Source: Thermococcus sp. JdF3
Lineage (GTDB): Archaea > Methanobacteriota_B > Thermococci > Thermococcales > Thermococcaceae
NCBI RefSeq assembly: GCF_012027495.1
Contig: NZ_SNUK01000001.1
Location: 372,001 to 436,000 of the forward strand
Length of the DNA stretch: 64,000 bases
Direction: 5' to 3'
Position 1 is the stretch's first letter; the number at the start of each line of letters is the position of its first letter. The notes beneath the pieces were generated by a model. The model was not told where the DNA came from. It saw only the letters and a program-made list of their open reading frames with translations, and did not search any database. Position numbers and translations under genes: made by a program. This document shows positions 16,805 to 26,514 of this stretch, piece by piece.

Positions 16805-17638
16805 TCAACCCCTCAGCCCCGGGAACCAGACTTTCTTTCCTGCCCTCTCTTTCTCCTCGTCCCACTCCGCGAGTATCTTCACGGCCTCGCTGGCAACGAG
16901 GGCGGCCTCCTTCTCCCCGGCCTTTCCGAACTCGTTGGTTACTCTGTTGGCGAAGACGGAGCAGACGCAGCCGGCCCTCAGCCCGTAGATGCTGGAAAGT
17001 GTGTAGAGCGTCGCGGCCTCCATCTCGAAGTTGGTGACGTTGGCCTGCCTCAGGTCGTCCATTATGTTCTTCGCAAAGCTCGGGAAGTATCCCTTGAGTC
17101 CCGGCCTTCCCTGGCCGAGGTAGAAGCTGTCGGTCGAGGCGGTGATACCGATGTGGTAGCGCACGCCCAAAGTCTCCGCGGCCTCGATAAGGGCGAGGGT
17201 AACTTCGAGGTCCGCAGCGGCAGGATACTCAATGCGGACGTACTGCTTCGATGTCCCCTCAAGCCTCACGGCGGCCTTCGCTATAATCAGGTCTCCGATT
17301 TCCATTCCCGGCTGGATTGCACCGGTGGAGCCAACGCGGATGAATGTGTCCGCGCCTATCGCGGCCAGCTCCTCTACCGCTATCGCCGTCGAGGGGCCGC
17401 CTATTCCCGTCGAGGTCACGCTTATCGGCACGCCTTTGTACTTTCCGGTGTGCGTTCTGTATTCCCTGTGGAATGCTATCTCCCTCGCCTCGTCCCAGAG
17501 GGAGCTTATCTTTGGCACCCTCTCGGGGTCTCCCGGCAGGAGGACGTACCTCGAAACGTCCCCCGGCTTGCAGGCTATGTGATACTGATAACCCTCTTCC
17601 GTCTGGGGCCTCTCGGCTGAAACGAACTTCTCAACCAT
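16805..17638 (-). CDS. udp: Uridine phosphorylase
   Basis: Type I nucleoside phosphorylase, 277 residues. Diagnostic segments are YVLLPGDPERV near residue 35, STGIGGPSTAIAVEEL, IRVGSTGAIQPGMEIGDL (phosphate/ribose site), and TNFEMEAATLYTLSSIYG (the ribose-binding glutamate-methionine-glutamate). It converts uridine and phosphate to uracil and ribose 1-phosphate. The ATG at 17638 follows GGTGGTTGCC; a GTG nine bases upstream overlaps that site. Together with the purine nucleoside phosphorylase at 12951 it would feed ribose 1-phosphate into central metabolism. Confidence 0.93.
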   Translation of the reverse strand: MVEKFVSAERPQTEEGYQYHIACKPGDVSRYVLLPGDPERVPKISSLWDEAREIAFHREYRTHTGKYKGVPISVTSTGIGGPSTAIAVEELAAIGADTFIRVGSTGAIQPGMEIGDLIIAKAAVRLEGTSKQYVRIEYPAAADLEVTLALIEAAETLGVRYHIGITASTDSFYLGQGRPGLKGYFPSFAKNIMDDLRQANVTNFEMEAATLYTLSSIYGLRAGCVCSVFANRVTNEFGKAGEKEAALVASEAVKILAEWDEEKERAGKKVWFPGLRG

Positions 17639-17707
17639 GGCAACCACCTTTTTATTCTCTGTGCGTTATGTATTGCCGCCGGAACCTAAAAACCCTTGGG
17701 TGGTACC

Positions 17708-18772
17708 ATGCTCGTCTGTTCACACTGCGGAAAGGTGTACCCCGAGACGTTTCGCCTGACCTGTGACTGCGGCGGCACTCTGCTTGTGGAGAGGGACCAC
17801 GTCGATTTCTTTGGTAGCCTCAGGCCCCATATTGATATGCGGCGCTACCTCAATTTCCTTCCGGTGGACGGGGATTACCTCCCTCCAGCAACGCCGGCGA
17901 TAACCCCTGTGAGCGCCCTTCGGATCGGCCAAGTCAGTGGGTTCCTCAAGCTCGAATACCTCCAGCCAACCGGTTCCTTTAAGGACAGGGGCACCTACGT
18001 GACGGTGGCGAAGCTGAGGGAGGAGGGCATCACCGAGGTCGTCCTCGACAGCTCCGGAAACGCCGCCCTGAGCTTTGCCCTCTACGGCCTCGCTTCCGGG
18101 ATCAGGGTTCATGGGTTCGTTTCCTACGATACAAGCCCCGGAAAGCTCTCACTCCTCCAGCGCCTTGGAGCGGTGATGCACTTCGTCGACGGTGACAGGA
18201 TGGCCGTTCACAGGAGGGCAGTGGAGTTCGCGGAGCGGAGCGGTCTGACCTACGTCTCCCACTGGCTCAATCCATACTTCATCGAGGGTACGAAGACGGT
18301 CGCCTTCGAGACCTACGAGCAACTCGGCGTTCCCGACTACGTCCTATCGCCGGTGGGCAGCGGGACGCTCTTCCTTGGCCTTTGGAAGGGGTTTAATGAA
18401 CTTAAGGACATGGATGAAATTGATAGGCTCCCAAGACTTGTGGCCGTTCAGGCTTCGGGCTACGAGAGCCTCTGCGAGCGCTCATCAATGAAGAACGACA
18501 CTGCGGAGGGTATAACGATTCCTGAACCTCCCCGGCTTCATGAGATGAAGAGGGCACTTAAGGAAACCAGCGGCCTGTGCGTAAGTGTGGATGAGCTTGA
18601 AACAATAGGCGCGCTCAACTGGCTCAAAAGACATGGCTTCCTCGTCGAGCCGACCTCCGCGGTGGTTCTCGCGGCGCTCTGGAAGCTAATGGAATCGGGG
18701 AAGATTGAGGGCGGGTCAAGAGTGCTCCTCCCGCTTACAGGCTCCGGGCTAAAGACGGTTGAAGGTATTTAA
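17708..18772 (+). CDS. Threonine synthase-type PLP enzyme
   Basis: Fold-type II PLP enzyme of 354 residues. A zinc-ribbon-like start (CSHCGKVY, CDCGG) precedes the catalytic domain. The PLP lysine is K92 in PTGSFKDRG, the asparagine of SSGNAALSFALYG contacts PLP, the phosphate loop is SPVGSGTLFLG, and the final LTGSGLKTVEG matches threonine synthase. It probably converts O-phosphohomoserine to threonine, although a related beta-replacing activity cannot be excluded. Divergent from udp. A second threonine-synthase-like protein at 53577 lacks the catalytic lysine, so this copy is the one in the window able to do the chemistry. Confidence 0.85.
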   Translation: MLVCSHCGKVYPETFRLTCDCGGTLLVERDHVDFFGSLRPHIDMRRYLNFLPVDGDYLPPATPAITPVSALRIGQVSGFLKLEYLQPTGSFKDRGTYVTVAKLREEGITEVVLDSSGNAALSFALYGLASGIRVHGFVSYDTSPGKLSLLQRLGAVMHFVDGDRMAVHRRAVEFAERSGLTYVSHWLNPYFIEGTKTVAFETYEQLGVPDYVLSPVGSGTLFLGLWKGFNELKDMDEIDRLPRLVAVQASGYESLCERSSMKNDTAEGITIPEPPRLHEMKRALKETSGLCVSVDELETIGALNWLKRHGFLVEPTSAVVLAALWKLMESGKIEGGSRVLLPLTGSGLKTVEGI

Positions 18773-18806
18773 GGATTGAATCCCAAAAATTGCTGGAGGT
18801 GAGAGA

Positions 18807-19688
18807 ATGGCGGAGGTAAGGTATCCGGCTGTCGCAGGAAGCTTCTATCCCGCTGATGACGGCCTTATCAAGATGCTGGAGGAGTTCTTCAGCAACCTTG
18901 GCGGGGAGGGAAGCGAGAGACGGATCACGGCCGGAGTTGCACCGCATGCGGGTTATGTCTTTTCGGGCTACACGGCTTCGAGAACCTACAGGGCGATATT
19001 CGAGGACGGTCTTCCTGAAACGTTCGTAATCCTCGGCCCGAATCACACCGGCCTGGGCTCTCCGATAGCCGTCTACCCGGCCGGAAAATGGCGCACACCG
19101 CTCGGTGACGTCGAGGTTGATTCCGAGATGGCCAGAGCTATAGCGAAGCTCTCTGGCATAGCCGACCTCGATGAGCTGGCCCACAAATACGAGCACTCGA
19201 TAGAGGTTCAGCTCCCGTTCATCCAGTACCTCAGCGAGCTCGCAGGGAAGGAAGTTAGAATAGTTCCGATAGCCCTCGGCATTCAGGACGAGGAGGTTTC
19301 CGAAGACCTCGGAAAGGCTGTCTTTGAGGCCTCCAGGGAGCTCGGCAGGGACGTTGTTGTGGTAGCGAGCACCGACTTCATGCACTACGGCCCAATGTAC
19401 GGCTACGTGCCCTTCAGGGCGAGGGCCGACGAGCTTCCACATAGGATTAAGGAGTGGGACTTCCGCGTAATAAGGAGAATCCTCGACTTCGACGTTAAGG
19501 GCATGTTCAGGGAACTGAGGGAGATGAGCCACACCATGTGCGGGCCTGGAGGAGTCGGAACTGCCATCGTTTACTCCCGCCTTGCCGGAGCGCTTGAGAC
19601 AGAACTGTTGCACTACACGACGAGCTTCGAGGTCAGCAGGAGCACCGATGCCATCGTCGGCTACGCGAGCATCGTGATGAGGAGGTGA
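18807..19688 (+). CDS. MEMO1-family protein (AmmeMemoRadiSam system protein B)
   Basis: A 293-residue protein of the MEMO1 family, structurally related to class III extradiol dioxygenases. Motifs are AGSFYPAD at the start, [39 protein letters not shown] and [13 protein letters not shown]; the histidines fit the conserved metal site. Human MEMO1 binds iron/copper, but the archaeal role is unknown. The ATG follows GGAGGTGAGAGA. It is separated by 50 bases from mevalonate kinase and may be co-transcribed with the isoprenoid genes. AMMECR1 and the radical-SAM partner are not in the window. Confidence 0.93.
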   Translation: MAEVRYPAVAGSFYPADDGLIKMLEEFFSNLGGEGSERRITAGVAPHAGYVFSGYTASRTYRAIFEDGLPETFVILGPNHTGLGSPIAVYPAGKWRTPLGDVEVDSEMARAIAKLSGIADLDELAHKYEHSIEVQLPFIQYLSELAGKEVRIVPIALGIQDEEVSEDLGKAVFEASRELGRDVVVVASTDFMHYGPMYGYVPFRARADELPHRIKEWDFRVIRRILDFDVKGMFRELREMSHTMCGPGGVGTAIVYSRLAGALETELLHYTTSFEVSRSTDAIVGYASIVMRR

Positions 19689-19738
19689 GACCAAAAGCCA
19701 CATAAACTTTCACTCCTCTTACATGGGGAGGGTCGAAA

Positions 19739-20743
19739 ATGAGGGTTTTAGCTTCCGCTCCCGCCAAGATCATCCTCTTTGGAGAACACAGCGTCGTTTA
19801 CGGTAAACCAGCGATAGCCGCAGCTATAGACCTCAGAACCTATGTGTGGGCAGGGTTCAACGATAGGGGTGCGATAAAGATAGAGGCCAAGGACATACGC
19901 GTTCCAGGCCTTACCGTCTCCTTCTCCGAGGACGAGATTTACTTCGAGAGCGACTACGGAAAGGCCGCTGAAGTCCTCAGCTACGTCCGCCAGGCCATAG
20001 AGCTGGTGAGGGAGGAGGCAGATGCGAACGGTAAGGGTGTAACCGTCTCGATAACCTCTCAGATTCCCGTCGGTGCAGGCCTCGGCTCGTCCGCTGCGGT
20101 GGCCGTCGCGACCATCGGTGCGGTCTCAAAACTTCTCGGCCTTGAGCTGACCAACGAGGAGATAGGAAAGCTCGGCCATAAGGTCGAACTCCTCGTCCAG
20201 GGGGCATCGAGCGGTATAGACCCAACGGTTTCGGCCATAGGCGGCTTCATCCACTACGAGAAGGGGGACTTCGAGCACCTGCCCTTCATGGAGCTGCCCA
20301 TAGTCGTCGGCTACACGGGTTCGAGCGGTTCAACAAAGGAGCTCGTGGCTATGGTGAGGAGAACCTACGAGGAGATGCCAGAGGTTATAGAACCGGTGCT
20401 CGTTGCGATGGGCAAGATAGTCGAGAAGGCCCGCGACGTTATAACCTCTGACCTCGACGAGGAGCTCCGCTTCAGCCGGCTCGGAAGGCTCATGAACCTC
20501 AATCACGGCCTCCTCGATGCCCTCGGAGTTTCAACGAAAAAGCTCAGCGAGCTGGTCTACGCCGCGAGGGTTGCCGGGGCAATAGGAGCAAAGATAACCG
20601 GTGCAGGTGGCGGCGGCTGCATGTACGCCCTGGCCCCGGAGAACCAGAGCGAAGTTGCAACTGCCATAACGATAGCCGGCGGAACGCCGATGATAACGAG
20701 GATAAGCCGCGAGGGACTCAGGATAGAGGAGGTCCTGCCATGA
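19739..20743 (+). CDS. mvk: Mevalonate kinase
   Basis: GHMP kinase of 334 residues that phosphorylates mevalonate for archaeal lipid synthesis. Motif 1 is [21 protein letters not shown] near the start, motif 2 the ATP loop [15 protein letters not shown] near residue 110, and motif 3 [14 protein letters not shown] near residue 285; the catalytic aspartate lies in [15 protein letters not shown]. The last four bases overlap the start of the isopentenyl phosphate kinase gene (ATGATAA at 20740), giving tight coupling. Confidence 0.97.
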   Translation: MRVLASAPAKIILFGEHSVVYGKPAIAAAIDLRTYVWAGFNDRGAIKIEAKDIRVPGLTVSFSEDEIYFESDYGKAAEVLSYVRQAIELVREEADANGKGVTVSITSQIPVGAGLGSSAAVAVATIGAVSKLLGLELTNEEIGKLGHKVELLVQGASSGIDPTVSAIGGFIHYEKGDFEHLPFMELPIVVGYTGSSGSTKELVAMVRRTYEEMPEVIEPVLVAMGKIVEKARDVITSDLDEELRFSRLGRLMNLNHGLLDALGVSTKKLSELVYAARVAGAIGAKITGAGGGGCMYALAPENQSEVATAITIAGGTPMITRISREGLRIEEVLP

Positions 20744-21531
20744 TAATCGTCAAAGTCGGCGGCAGCGTCTTCAGCAATAAGAAGGGTGAGCCCGAGAATT
20801 TTGACCATGAAACCGTCAGGAACATAGCGAAGGAGATAGCCAAGTTTTATCCCCGTGAGAACTTCATCGTCGTTCACGGAGGCGGGAGCTTCGGCCACCC
20901 TGAGGCGAAAAAATACGGTATACGTGACGGCCTCCCTGAGGACTGGGGGACCGCCAACTTCCGGAGGATAGGCTTCACCGAGACCCATCAGGCCATGCTC
21001 CGGGCAAACGCGAAGTTTATCCGGGAGTTCGTCGGAGAGAACCTGCCGGCCTTCTCAGTCTCCACGTCTTCAGTCTTCATAACCGAGAACGGCGAGGTCG
21101 CCTACGGAGACCTTGAGGTCGTGGAAAGGCTGCTGGAGCTTGGGTTCATCCCCGTTCTCTTCGGGGACGTCTCGATAGACCTCGCGAAGGGCATCGACAT
21201 ACTCTCCGGCGACCAGATCATTACCTACCTCGCCAAGATGCTTGAGCCGGACAAGGTTATCTTCCTCATGGACGTTGACGGAATCTACGACGGCAAGCCT
21301 GGCGAGGGAGGACTGATTCAGAGTCTCGGCAGAGGGGAGATAGATTCCCTCCTCGAAAGGCTCCACTGCACCGCCGCCGGAACCGACGTCACCGGGGGAA
21401 TCTGCAACAAGCTGGAGGAAGCGAAGAAGATAGCGGAGCACTCAGAGGTCTGGTTTGTCAACGGGAAGGTTCCGGGAAGGCTGAGCGGGGCGATAAGGGG
21501 CGACGGCTTCGGCACGAGAATTAAAGGGTAA
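20740..21531 (+). CDS. ipk: Isopentenyl phosphate kinase
   Basis: Amino-acid-kinase-fold enzyme of 263 residues that phosphorylates isopentenyl phosphate to IPP, the last step of the archaeal modified mevalonate pathway. Visible are the N-terminal [13 protein letters not shown], the catalytic histidine in [17 protein letters not shown] (about residues 45-60), and the nucleotide-binding [12 protein letters not shown] and [14 protein letters not shown]. It is coupled to mvk by overlapping stop and start codons. Confidence 0.96.
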   Translation: MIIVKVGGSVFSNKKGEPENFDHETVRNIAKEIAKFYPRENFIVVHGGGSFGHPEAKKYGIRDGLPEDWGTANFRRIGFTETHQAMLRANAKFIREFVGENLPAFSVSTSSVFITENGEVAYGDLEVVERLLELGFIPVLFGDVSIDLAKGIDILSGDQIITYLAKMLEPDKVIFLMDVDGIYDGKPGEGGLIQSLGRGEIDSLLERLHCTAAGTDVTGGICNKLEEAKKIAEHSEVWFVNGKVPGRLSGAIRGDGFGTRIKG

Positions 21532-21588
21532 CGCCTGCAAAGCGTAAACTTTTTATTTTCGTCCGGGTATTCACCACGGGGATTCGTG

Positions 21589-22326
21589 ATGGGTAGAAAG
21601 GCTCTCGCCGTTGTACTTATCCTTGTGATCTTCGGATGGACGTTCCTCGGCATTGAAACGGCCGCCAGAATGGGCGCTCTGAACGACTTCATGGCCGGTC
21701 CGGAGGGCCTCTGGGTCACTGGCTCCGTTGTGGAGACGTCGAACGGGTCTGTACTCGTCATCGAGTGGCATCTCCAGAGAAAGCCCCTGGAGCGGCTCCT
21801 GAACGGTCGTGATTCGATGTTCCTGTTCTATCCTTTCGGCGTTTCCCTGCCTCACGGGATTTATAACTTCCTGTATGGCGTTCCCCGGGTGAATCTCACG
21901 GTTTACCCCTCGGGGAGGCTGGTAACTGGGAGTGAGATGGGATATGATATCTGGTATTACGATACCCCGGGCTTTGCCACGCCCCGCGTTGAGATGGTGA
22001 GGGCTTCATACCTCGTCCCCTCAAACGTGACCGGTGGCAGAATTGAGCTTCCTCTGCGGGCGATGAACTATTCCCGCTGTTCGGTTATCCCCGTTGTCCT
22101 GGTTTACTTCCATGAGACGGGTGGGCGTGAAGTCGAACCCGGTCACATCAGCACCCGCCTGACCATCCGCCCGGGGCCAGAATATCCCATTTTCGGCAAC
22201 GGCACCATCGAGACGCTCTTCAACTTTAACGTCTCCAAATGGGTCGAGTTCACCTACTGGGAGAAACGCGGCGGCTGGGTCGAGGTTAGAGTCTTCAACG
22301 CGACACTCCCGTGTGAAGGTGGTTGA
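21589..22326 (+). CDS. Hypothetical membrane-anchored exported protein
   Basis: A 245-residue protein with one N-terminal hydrophobic helix (ALAVVLILVIFGWTFLGIE) and an extracytoplasmic part rich in beta strands and in N-x-S/T sites (NGSVL, NLTV, NVTGG, NYSR, NGT, NVSK, NATL), consistent with an N-glycosylated cell-surface protein. No enzymatic motif is recognised. The ATG at 21589 lies in GTGATGG, so a GTG start three bases upstream is also possible. It lies between ipk and IPP isomerase and has its own TATA-like TTTTTATTTT at about 21549. Confidence 0.7.
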   Translation: MGRKALAVVLILVIFGWTFLGIETAARMGALNDFMAGPEGLWVTGSVVETSNGSVLVIEWHLQRKPLERLLNGRDSMFLFYPFGVSLPHGIYNFLYGVPRVNLTVYPSGRLVTGSEMGYDIWYYDTPGFATPRVEMVRASYLVPSNVTGGRIELPLRAMNYSRCSVIPVVLVYFHETGGREVEPGHISTRLTIRPGPEYPIFGNGTIETLFNFNVSKWVEFTYWEKRGGWVEVRVFNATLPCEGG

Positions 22327-22500
22327 TTGCCTTAACCCCCGCTTCCTTTATTCTGATGTGACGCGCCCTGAACACTGCCAGCATTCCGTCGGGTGGTGCT
22401 GTCAAAGTCTTGTTGCGGCTATTGCCGGGGCGGTTGAGAAATTCGGCTGTGCTCCAAAAACCTCTTAACCTTCTGCTCCGTTCTCTCTCCGGTGGTTGGA

Positions 22501-23619
22501 ATGGAGGCTTTTGATAGGGAGGAACTCACTGTCATCAGGAAGTTTGAGCACATAGAGCACTGCCTCAAGAGGAACGTCCAGGCCCACGTTTCCAACGGTT
22601 TTGAGGATGTTCACTTCGTCCATATGAGCCTGCCCGAGATAGACAAGGACGAGGTTGATTTGAGCGTCGAGTTTCTCGGGCGGAAGTTCGATTACCCGAT
22701 TTTCATAGCCGGAATGACCGGCGGAACGAGGGGCTCTCAGCTCGCGGGTAAGATAAACAAGACTTTAGCGAAGGCGGCCCAGGAGCTGAACATACCGATG
22801 GGCGTCGGAAGCCAGAGGGCGATGATAAGGAAGCCTGAAACCTGGGAGAGCTACTACGTCCGCGACGTAGCTCCAGACGTTTTCCTCGTCGGCAACCTCG
22901 GGGCACCGCAGTTCGCCGAGACGATGCCCGACAGATACGGGGTTGATGAGGCCCTGAAAGCGGTCGAGACCATTCAGGCCGATGCTCTGGCGATACACCT
23001 CAACCCGCTCCAGGAGAGCGTCCAGCCGGAGGGCGATACGCAGTACAGGGGCGTTTTGAATGCCCTGGCGGAACTCAAGGCTGAGTTCCCCTACCCGATT
23101 ATAGCGAAGGAAACCGGTGCCGGCGTTTCGATGGAGGTTGCGATAAGGCTCGAGGGCATCGGTATAGACGGCATCGACGTCGGCGGCCTCGGTGGGACGA
23201 GCTGGAGCGGTGTTGAGTACTACAGAGCAAAGGACGAGATGGGCAGAAACCTTGCCCTTCGGTTCTGGGACTGGGGTATAAAGACTGCAATAAGCGTCGC
23301 CGAGGTTCGCTACGCCACTGACCTGCCGATTATAGCCACCGGCGGAATGCGCGACGGGATAACGATGGCGAAGGCTCTGGCGATGGGTGCTACGTTCGCC
23401 GGCGTTGCACTGCCCCTCCTCAAGCCGGCGGTGAAAGGCGATGTCGATGGAGTAATCAAAGTCCTCCAGCGCTATATCGAGGAGATTCGCAATGCGATGT
23501 TCCTCGTCGGGGCGAGGAACGTCGAGGAACTTAGGAAAGTTCCGCTCGTAATCACCGGCTTCACGAGGGAGTGGCTTGAGCAGAGGATTGACCTGAAGGA
23601 CTATCTGCGGGCCAGGTAA
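22501..23619 (+). CDS. fni: Type 2 isopentenyl-diphosphate isomerase
   Basis: FMN-dependent IDI-2 of 372 residues interconverting IPP and DMAPP. Visible motifs are [10 protein letters not shown] near residue 70, the FMN site [26 protein letters not shown] (the Q-E-G-D-T-Q metal/diphosphate motif), [21 protein letters not shown] and [10 protein letters not shown]. The ATG follows GGTGGTTGGA. It supplies the starter for the GGPP synthase at 25483. Confidence 0.97.
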   Translation: MEAFDREELTVIRKFEHIEHCLKRNVQAHVSNGFEDVHFVHMSLPEIDKDEVDLSVEFLGRKFDYPIFIAGMTGGTRGSQLAGKINKTLAKAAQELNIPMGVGSQRAMIRKPETWESYYVRDVAPDVFLVGNLGAPQFAETMPDRYGVDEALKAVETIQADALAIHLNPLQESVQPEGDTQYRGVLNALAELKAEFPYPIIAKETGAGVSMEVAIRLEGIGIDGIDVGGLGGTSWSGVEYYRAKDEMGRNLALRFWDWGIKTAISVAEVRYATDLPIIATGGMRDGITMAKALAMGATFAGVALPLLKPAVKGDVDGVIKVLQRYIEEIRNAMFLVGARNVEELRKVPLVITGFTREWLEQRIDLKDYLRAR

Positions 23620-23675
23620 CGCATCTTTTAAGTTATCTTTTTAAACTCCATGTTGTATCTATCTTGGGGGCAATT

Positions 23676-23963
23676 ATGGGGAGAGAATCAAGGGTCCGAC
23701 TCATTGCAGACTTCATAGAGGGCTTTGCGCTCACATGTAACCCCTTTACGATGGCCCTTTCCGTTGCGGTATCCTTTATTGAAGCGATTATTATGAAGTT
23801 TAAAATCACCCCTCGGAGGAACGCTTTCTATCTCCTGGGTGCGTTGGTGGGGACCCTTTACTCCTACTATGCTGATGGAACCTGGTTCATGGAGTGGAGC
23901 GGAATCTGGTGGATGCCATTTGGTCTCATCTTAGCATCGCTGGTTGGGATACTTGTCGTGTGA
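23676..23963 (+). CDS. Small hypothetical membrane protein
   Basis: A 95-residue protein with about three hydrophobic segments (FTMALSVAVSFIEAIIMKF, FYLLGALVGTLYSYYA, MPFGLILASLVGILVV). The ATG at 23676 follows GGGGGCAATT; an in-frame GTG/ATG upstream would overlap it. A TATA-like CTTTTTAAAC lies at about 23637. No family is recognised. Confidence 0.65.
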   Translation: MGRESRVRLIADFIEGFALTCNPFTMALSVAVSFIEAIIMKFKITPRRNAFYLLGALVGTLYSYYADGTWFMEWSGIWWMPFGLILASLVGILVV

Positions 23964-24035
23964 TACTTGGGAAGAGGAAGCCAGACTTGAAATGCACACC
24001 TTTTTAAACCCCTGCCCACAACTAAGACCAACGCA

Positions 24036-24064
24036 GCCCCACGCCTCAGGAGAGGCCTGGGGGC
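24036..24064 (+). promoter_or_regulatory. Hairpin at predicted 5' end of RNase J mRNA
   Basis: GCCCCA-C-GCCT pairs with AGGC-C-TGGGGGC around a six-base loop, giving about ten base pairs with one C/C mismatch and a G bulge. The TATA element TTTTTAAA at 24001-24008 predicts transcription starting near 24030, so the mRNA would begin within a few bases of this stem. It ends just before the AAGGAGG ribosome binding site. A 5'-terminal stem would resist a 5'-3' exonuclease such as RNase J itself. Confidence 0.6.
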
Positions 24065-24080
24065 GTAAGGAGGAATAGAC

Positions 24081-25415
24081 ATGATAAAAATCTACACCAT
24101 TAGCGGTTACGAGGAAGTCGGCAAGAACATGACCGCCGTCGGCTACTCCAACGGCGGCCGGGAAGAGGTCGTTATAATCGATATGGGGATAAGGCTCGAC
24201 CGCGTTCTCATCCACGAGGACGTCAACATCCAGCAGTTTCCGGCCAAGGAGCTTCAGAAGCTCGGTGCCATTCCCGACGATTCCATTCTCAGGAACAAGA
24301 AGGTCGTCGCCATAACCTTCACCCACGGTCACCTCGACCACATCGGGGCCATCGGCAAGCTCGCGCCCCACTATCCCGACGTGCCCATATACGGAACGCC
24401 GTACACAATAAAGCTCGCCAAGAGTGAGGTCAAGAGCGAGCAGTATTTCGAGGTCAAGAACCCGATGTACGAGACCCAGTTCGGTGAGATAGTCCAGGTG
24501 AGCGAGAACCTGGCGATAGAGTTCGTGCAGATAACCCATTCGATACCCCAGGCGGCTATGGTCGTCGTCCACACGCCCGAGGGCGCGGTCGTCCACACCG
24601 GCGACTTCAAGTTCGACAACAACAATCCCCTCGGCGAGAAGCCCGACTACAAACGTCTCAAGGAGCTCGGTAGGGAGGGCGTCAAGGTTCTCATTCCGGA
24701 ATCCACGCGCGTCTCCGAGCCGACCAAAACCCCGAGCGAGGCCGTTGCCCAGATGCTTCTGGAGGACTTCTTCCTCTACGAGGGCATGGAGGCGGACGGG
24801 CTGATAGCGACCACCTTCGCCAGCCACATCCCCAGGCTCCAGGAGCTCATATGGATAGCCAACAAGATGGGCAGGCAGGCGGTCTTCGTGGGCCGCTCCC
24901 TGGCCAAATACACCGGCATCGCCAAGCAGCTCGGGCTGATAAGAATGAAGGGCGCCCGCGCTGTCAGGAGCCCCAACGCCATAAGGAAGGTTCTCGCGGA
25001 GGTCTCGGGCGCGAGGGAGAATTACCTTCTCGTGGTCACCGGTCATCAGGGCGAGCCAGGGGCGGTCCTCACGAGGATGGCCAACGGCGAGCTCTACGAC
25101 ATCGGCAAGCGCGACACCGTTGTCTTCTCAGCCGGAACGATACCGAACCCGCTCAACAAGGCCCAGCGCTACGTCCTTGAGACCAAGCTCAAGATGAAAA
25201 ACGTCAGGATGATAAAGGACCTCCACGTTTCGGGCCACGCCAGCAGGGAAGATCACAGGTACCTCATCAGGATGCTGAACCCGGAGAACATCGTCCCCGC
25301 CCACGGTGAGTTCAGGATGCTCACACACTACGCCGAACTGGCCGAGGAGGAGGGATACCTCATAGGCCGGGACGTTTTCGTGTCGCGGAACGGCTACCTG
25401 GTCGAGATAAGGTAG
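24081..25415 (+). CDS. rnj: Ribonuclease J (beta-CASP 5'-3' exoribonuclease)
   Basis: Metallo-beta-lactamase/beta-CASP nuclease of 444 residues, orthologous to the archaeal RNase J that degrades RNA 5' to 3'. Motifs are the start VGKNMTAV, the zinc site FTHGHLDHIGAIG (residues about 73-85), VVHTGDFKFDN, the beta-CASP block with STRVSEPTKTPSE, VVTGHQGEPGAVL and the final GHASREDHRYLI and VPAHGEFRML. No KH domains, unlike FttA at 51605. The start follows AAGGAGGAATAGAC. It lies just upstream of the GGPP synthase gene. Confidence 0.95.
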   Translation: MIKIYTISGYEEVGKNMTAVGYSNGGREEVVIIDMGIRLDRVLIHEDVNIQQFPAKELQKLGAIPDDSILRNKKVVAITFTHGHLDHIGAIGKLAPHYPDVPIYGTPYTIKLAKSEVKSEQYFEVKNPMYETQFGEIVQVSENLAIEFVQITHSIPQAAMVVVHTPEGAVVHTGDFKFDNNNPLGEKPDYKRLKELGREGVKVLIPESTRVSEPTKTPSEAVAQMLLEDFFLYEGMEADGLIATTFASHIPRLQELIWIANKMGRQAVFVGRSLAKYTGIAKQLGLIRMKGARAVRSPNAIRKVLAEVSGARENYLLVVTGHQGEPGAVLTRMANGELYDIGKRDTVVFSAGTIPNPLNKAQRYVLETKLKMKNVRMIKDLHVSGHASREDHRYLIRMLNPENIVPAHGEFRMLTHYAELAEEEGYLIGRDVFVSRNGYLVEIR

Positions 25416-25482
25416 GGTAAAACTGATAAAGAGTTGCCCTATTTTTCCTTTAGGTTGCTTTCATCACTCACGGGGTGATATA

Positions 25483-26514
25483 ATGGGGAAGTACGATGAG
25501 CTGTTCGCAAGGGTTAAGACCATGGCAAAGGACGTTGATGAGGTCATCTTTGAGCTTATCCCCGGGAAGGAGCCGAGGGCCCTCTACGACGCATCCAGAC
25601 ACTATCCGCTCGCCGGGGGAAAGCGCGTTAGGCCCTTCGTGGTTCTCCGTGCGGCCGAGGCCGTCGGGGGAGACCCGGAGAAGGCGCTCTATCCCGCGGC
25701 GGCGGTCGAGTTCATCCACAACTACTCCCTCGTCCACGACGACATAATGGACATGGACGAGCTGAGGCGCGGAAGGCCCACCGTTCACAAGCTCTGGGGC
25801 GTGAACATGGCCATTCTGGCAGGGGACCTCCTCTTCAGCAAGGCCTTCGAGGCCATCGCTAGGGCGGAGGTGAGCCCCGAGAAGAAGGCCCGCATTCTTG
25901 ACGTTCTCGTCAGGACCTCCAACATGCTCTGCGAGGGACAGGCCCTCGACATCGAGTTCGAGACCAGGGAGGAAGTTACGGTCGATGAGTACCTCAAGAT
26001 GATAAGCGGCAAGACAGGGGCGCTCTTTGAGGGCTCGGCCGAGATAGGCGCGATAGTCGGGACCGACAACGAGGAGTACATAAAGGCCCTTGCCAAGTGG
26101 GGAATGAACGTCGGGGTAGCCTTCCAGATATGGGACGACGTGCTCGACTTGATAGCCGATGAAGAAAAGCTTGGAAAACCCGTCGGAAGCGACATAAGGA
26201 AGGGCAAGAAGACGCTCATAGTCAGCCACTTCTTCAGCAAAGCCAGCGAAGAGGACAAGGCCGAGTTCCTGAAGGTCTTCGGAAAGTACGCCGGCGACGC
26301 CAAGGGCGACGCCCTCATACACGATGAGAAAGTAAAGGAGGAAGTCGCTAAGGCCATTGAACTCCTCAGGAAGTACGGGAGCATAGACTACGCGGCGGAA
26401 TACGCCAAGAACCTTGTCAGGGAGGCCAACGAAGGCCTGAAGATACTCCCCGAGAGCGAAGCCAGGAAGGATTTGGAGCTGCTCGCCGAGTTCCTCGTCG
26501 AGAGGGAGTTCTGA
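25483..26514 (+). CDS. idsA: Bifunctional FPP/GGPP synthase
   Basis: Trans-prenyltransferase of 343 residues making the C15/C20 chains for archaeol lipids. The first aspartate-rich motif is LVHDDIMDMDELRRG near residue 85, with GGKRVRPF before it; the second is FQIWDDVLDLIADEEKLGKP near residue 215. The tyrosine preceding the first motif (NYSLVHDD) is in the region that sets chain length. The ATG follows GGGGTGATATA. The stop overlaps the start of the next gene (TGATG). Confidence 0.95.
   Translation: MGKYDELFARVKTMAKDVDEVIFELIPGKEPRALYDASRHYPLAGGKRVRPFVVLRAAEAVGGDPEKALYPAAAVEFIHNYSLVHDDIMDMDELRRGRPTVHKLWGVNMAILAGDLLFSKAFEAIARAEVSPEKKARILDVLVRTSNMLCEGQALDIEFETREEVTVDEYLKMISGKTGALFEGSAEIGAIVGTDNEEYIKALAKWGMNVGVAFQIWDDVLDLIADEEKLGKPVGSDIRKGKKTLIVSHFFSKASEEDKAEFLKVFGKYAGDAKGDALIHDEKVKEEVAKAIELLRKYGSIDYAAEYAKNLVREANEGLKILPESEARKDLELLAEFLVEREF

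Noticed and set aside
22327-22500. Non-coding gap before the IPP isomerase gene with a TGATGTGA stretch, examined as a possible sRNA
   Set aside because: Boxes do not fit C/D geometry and no closing stem is present; only the promoter of the isomerase gene can be supported.
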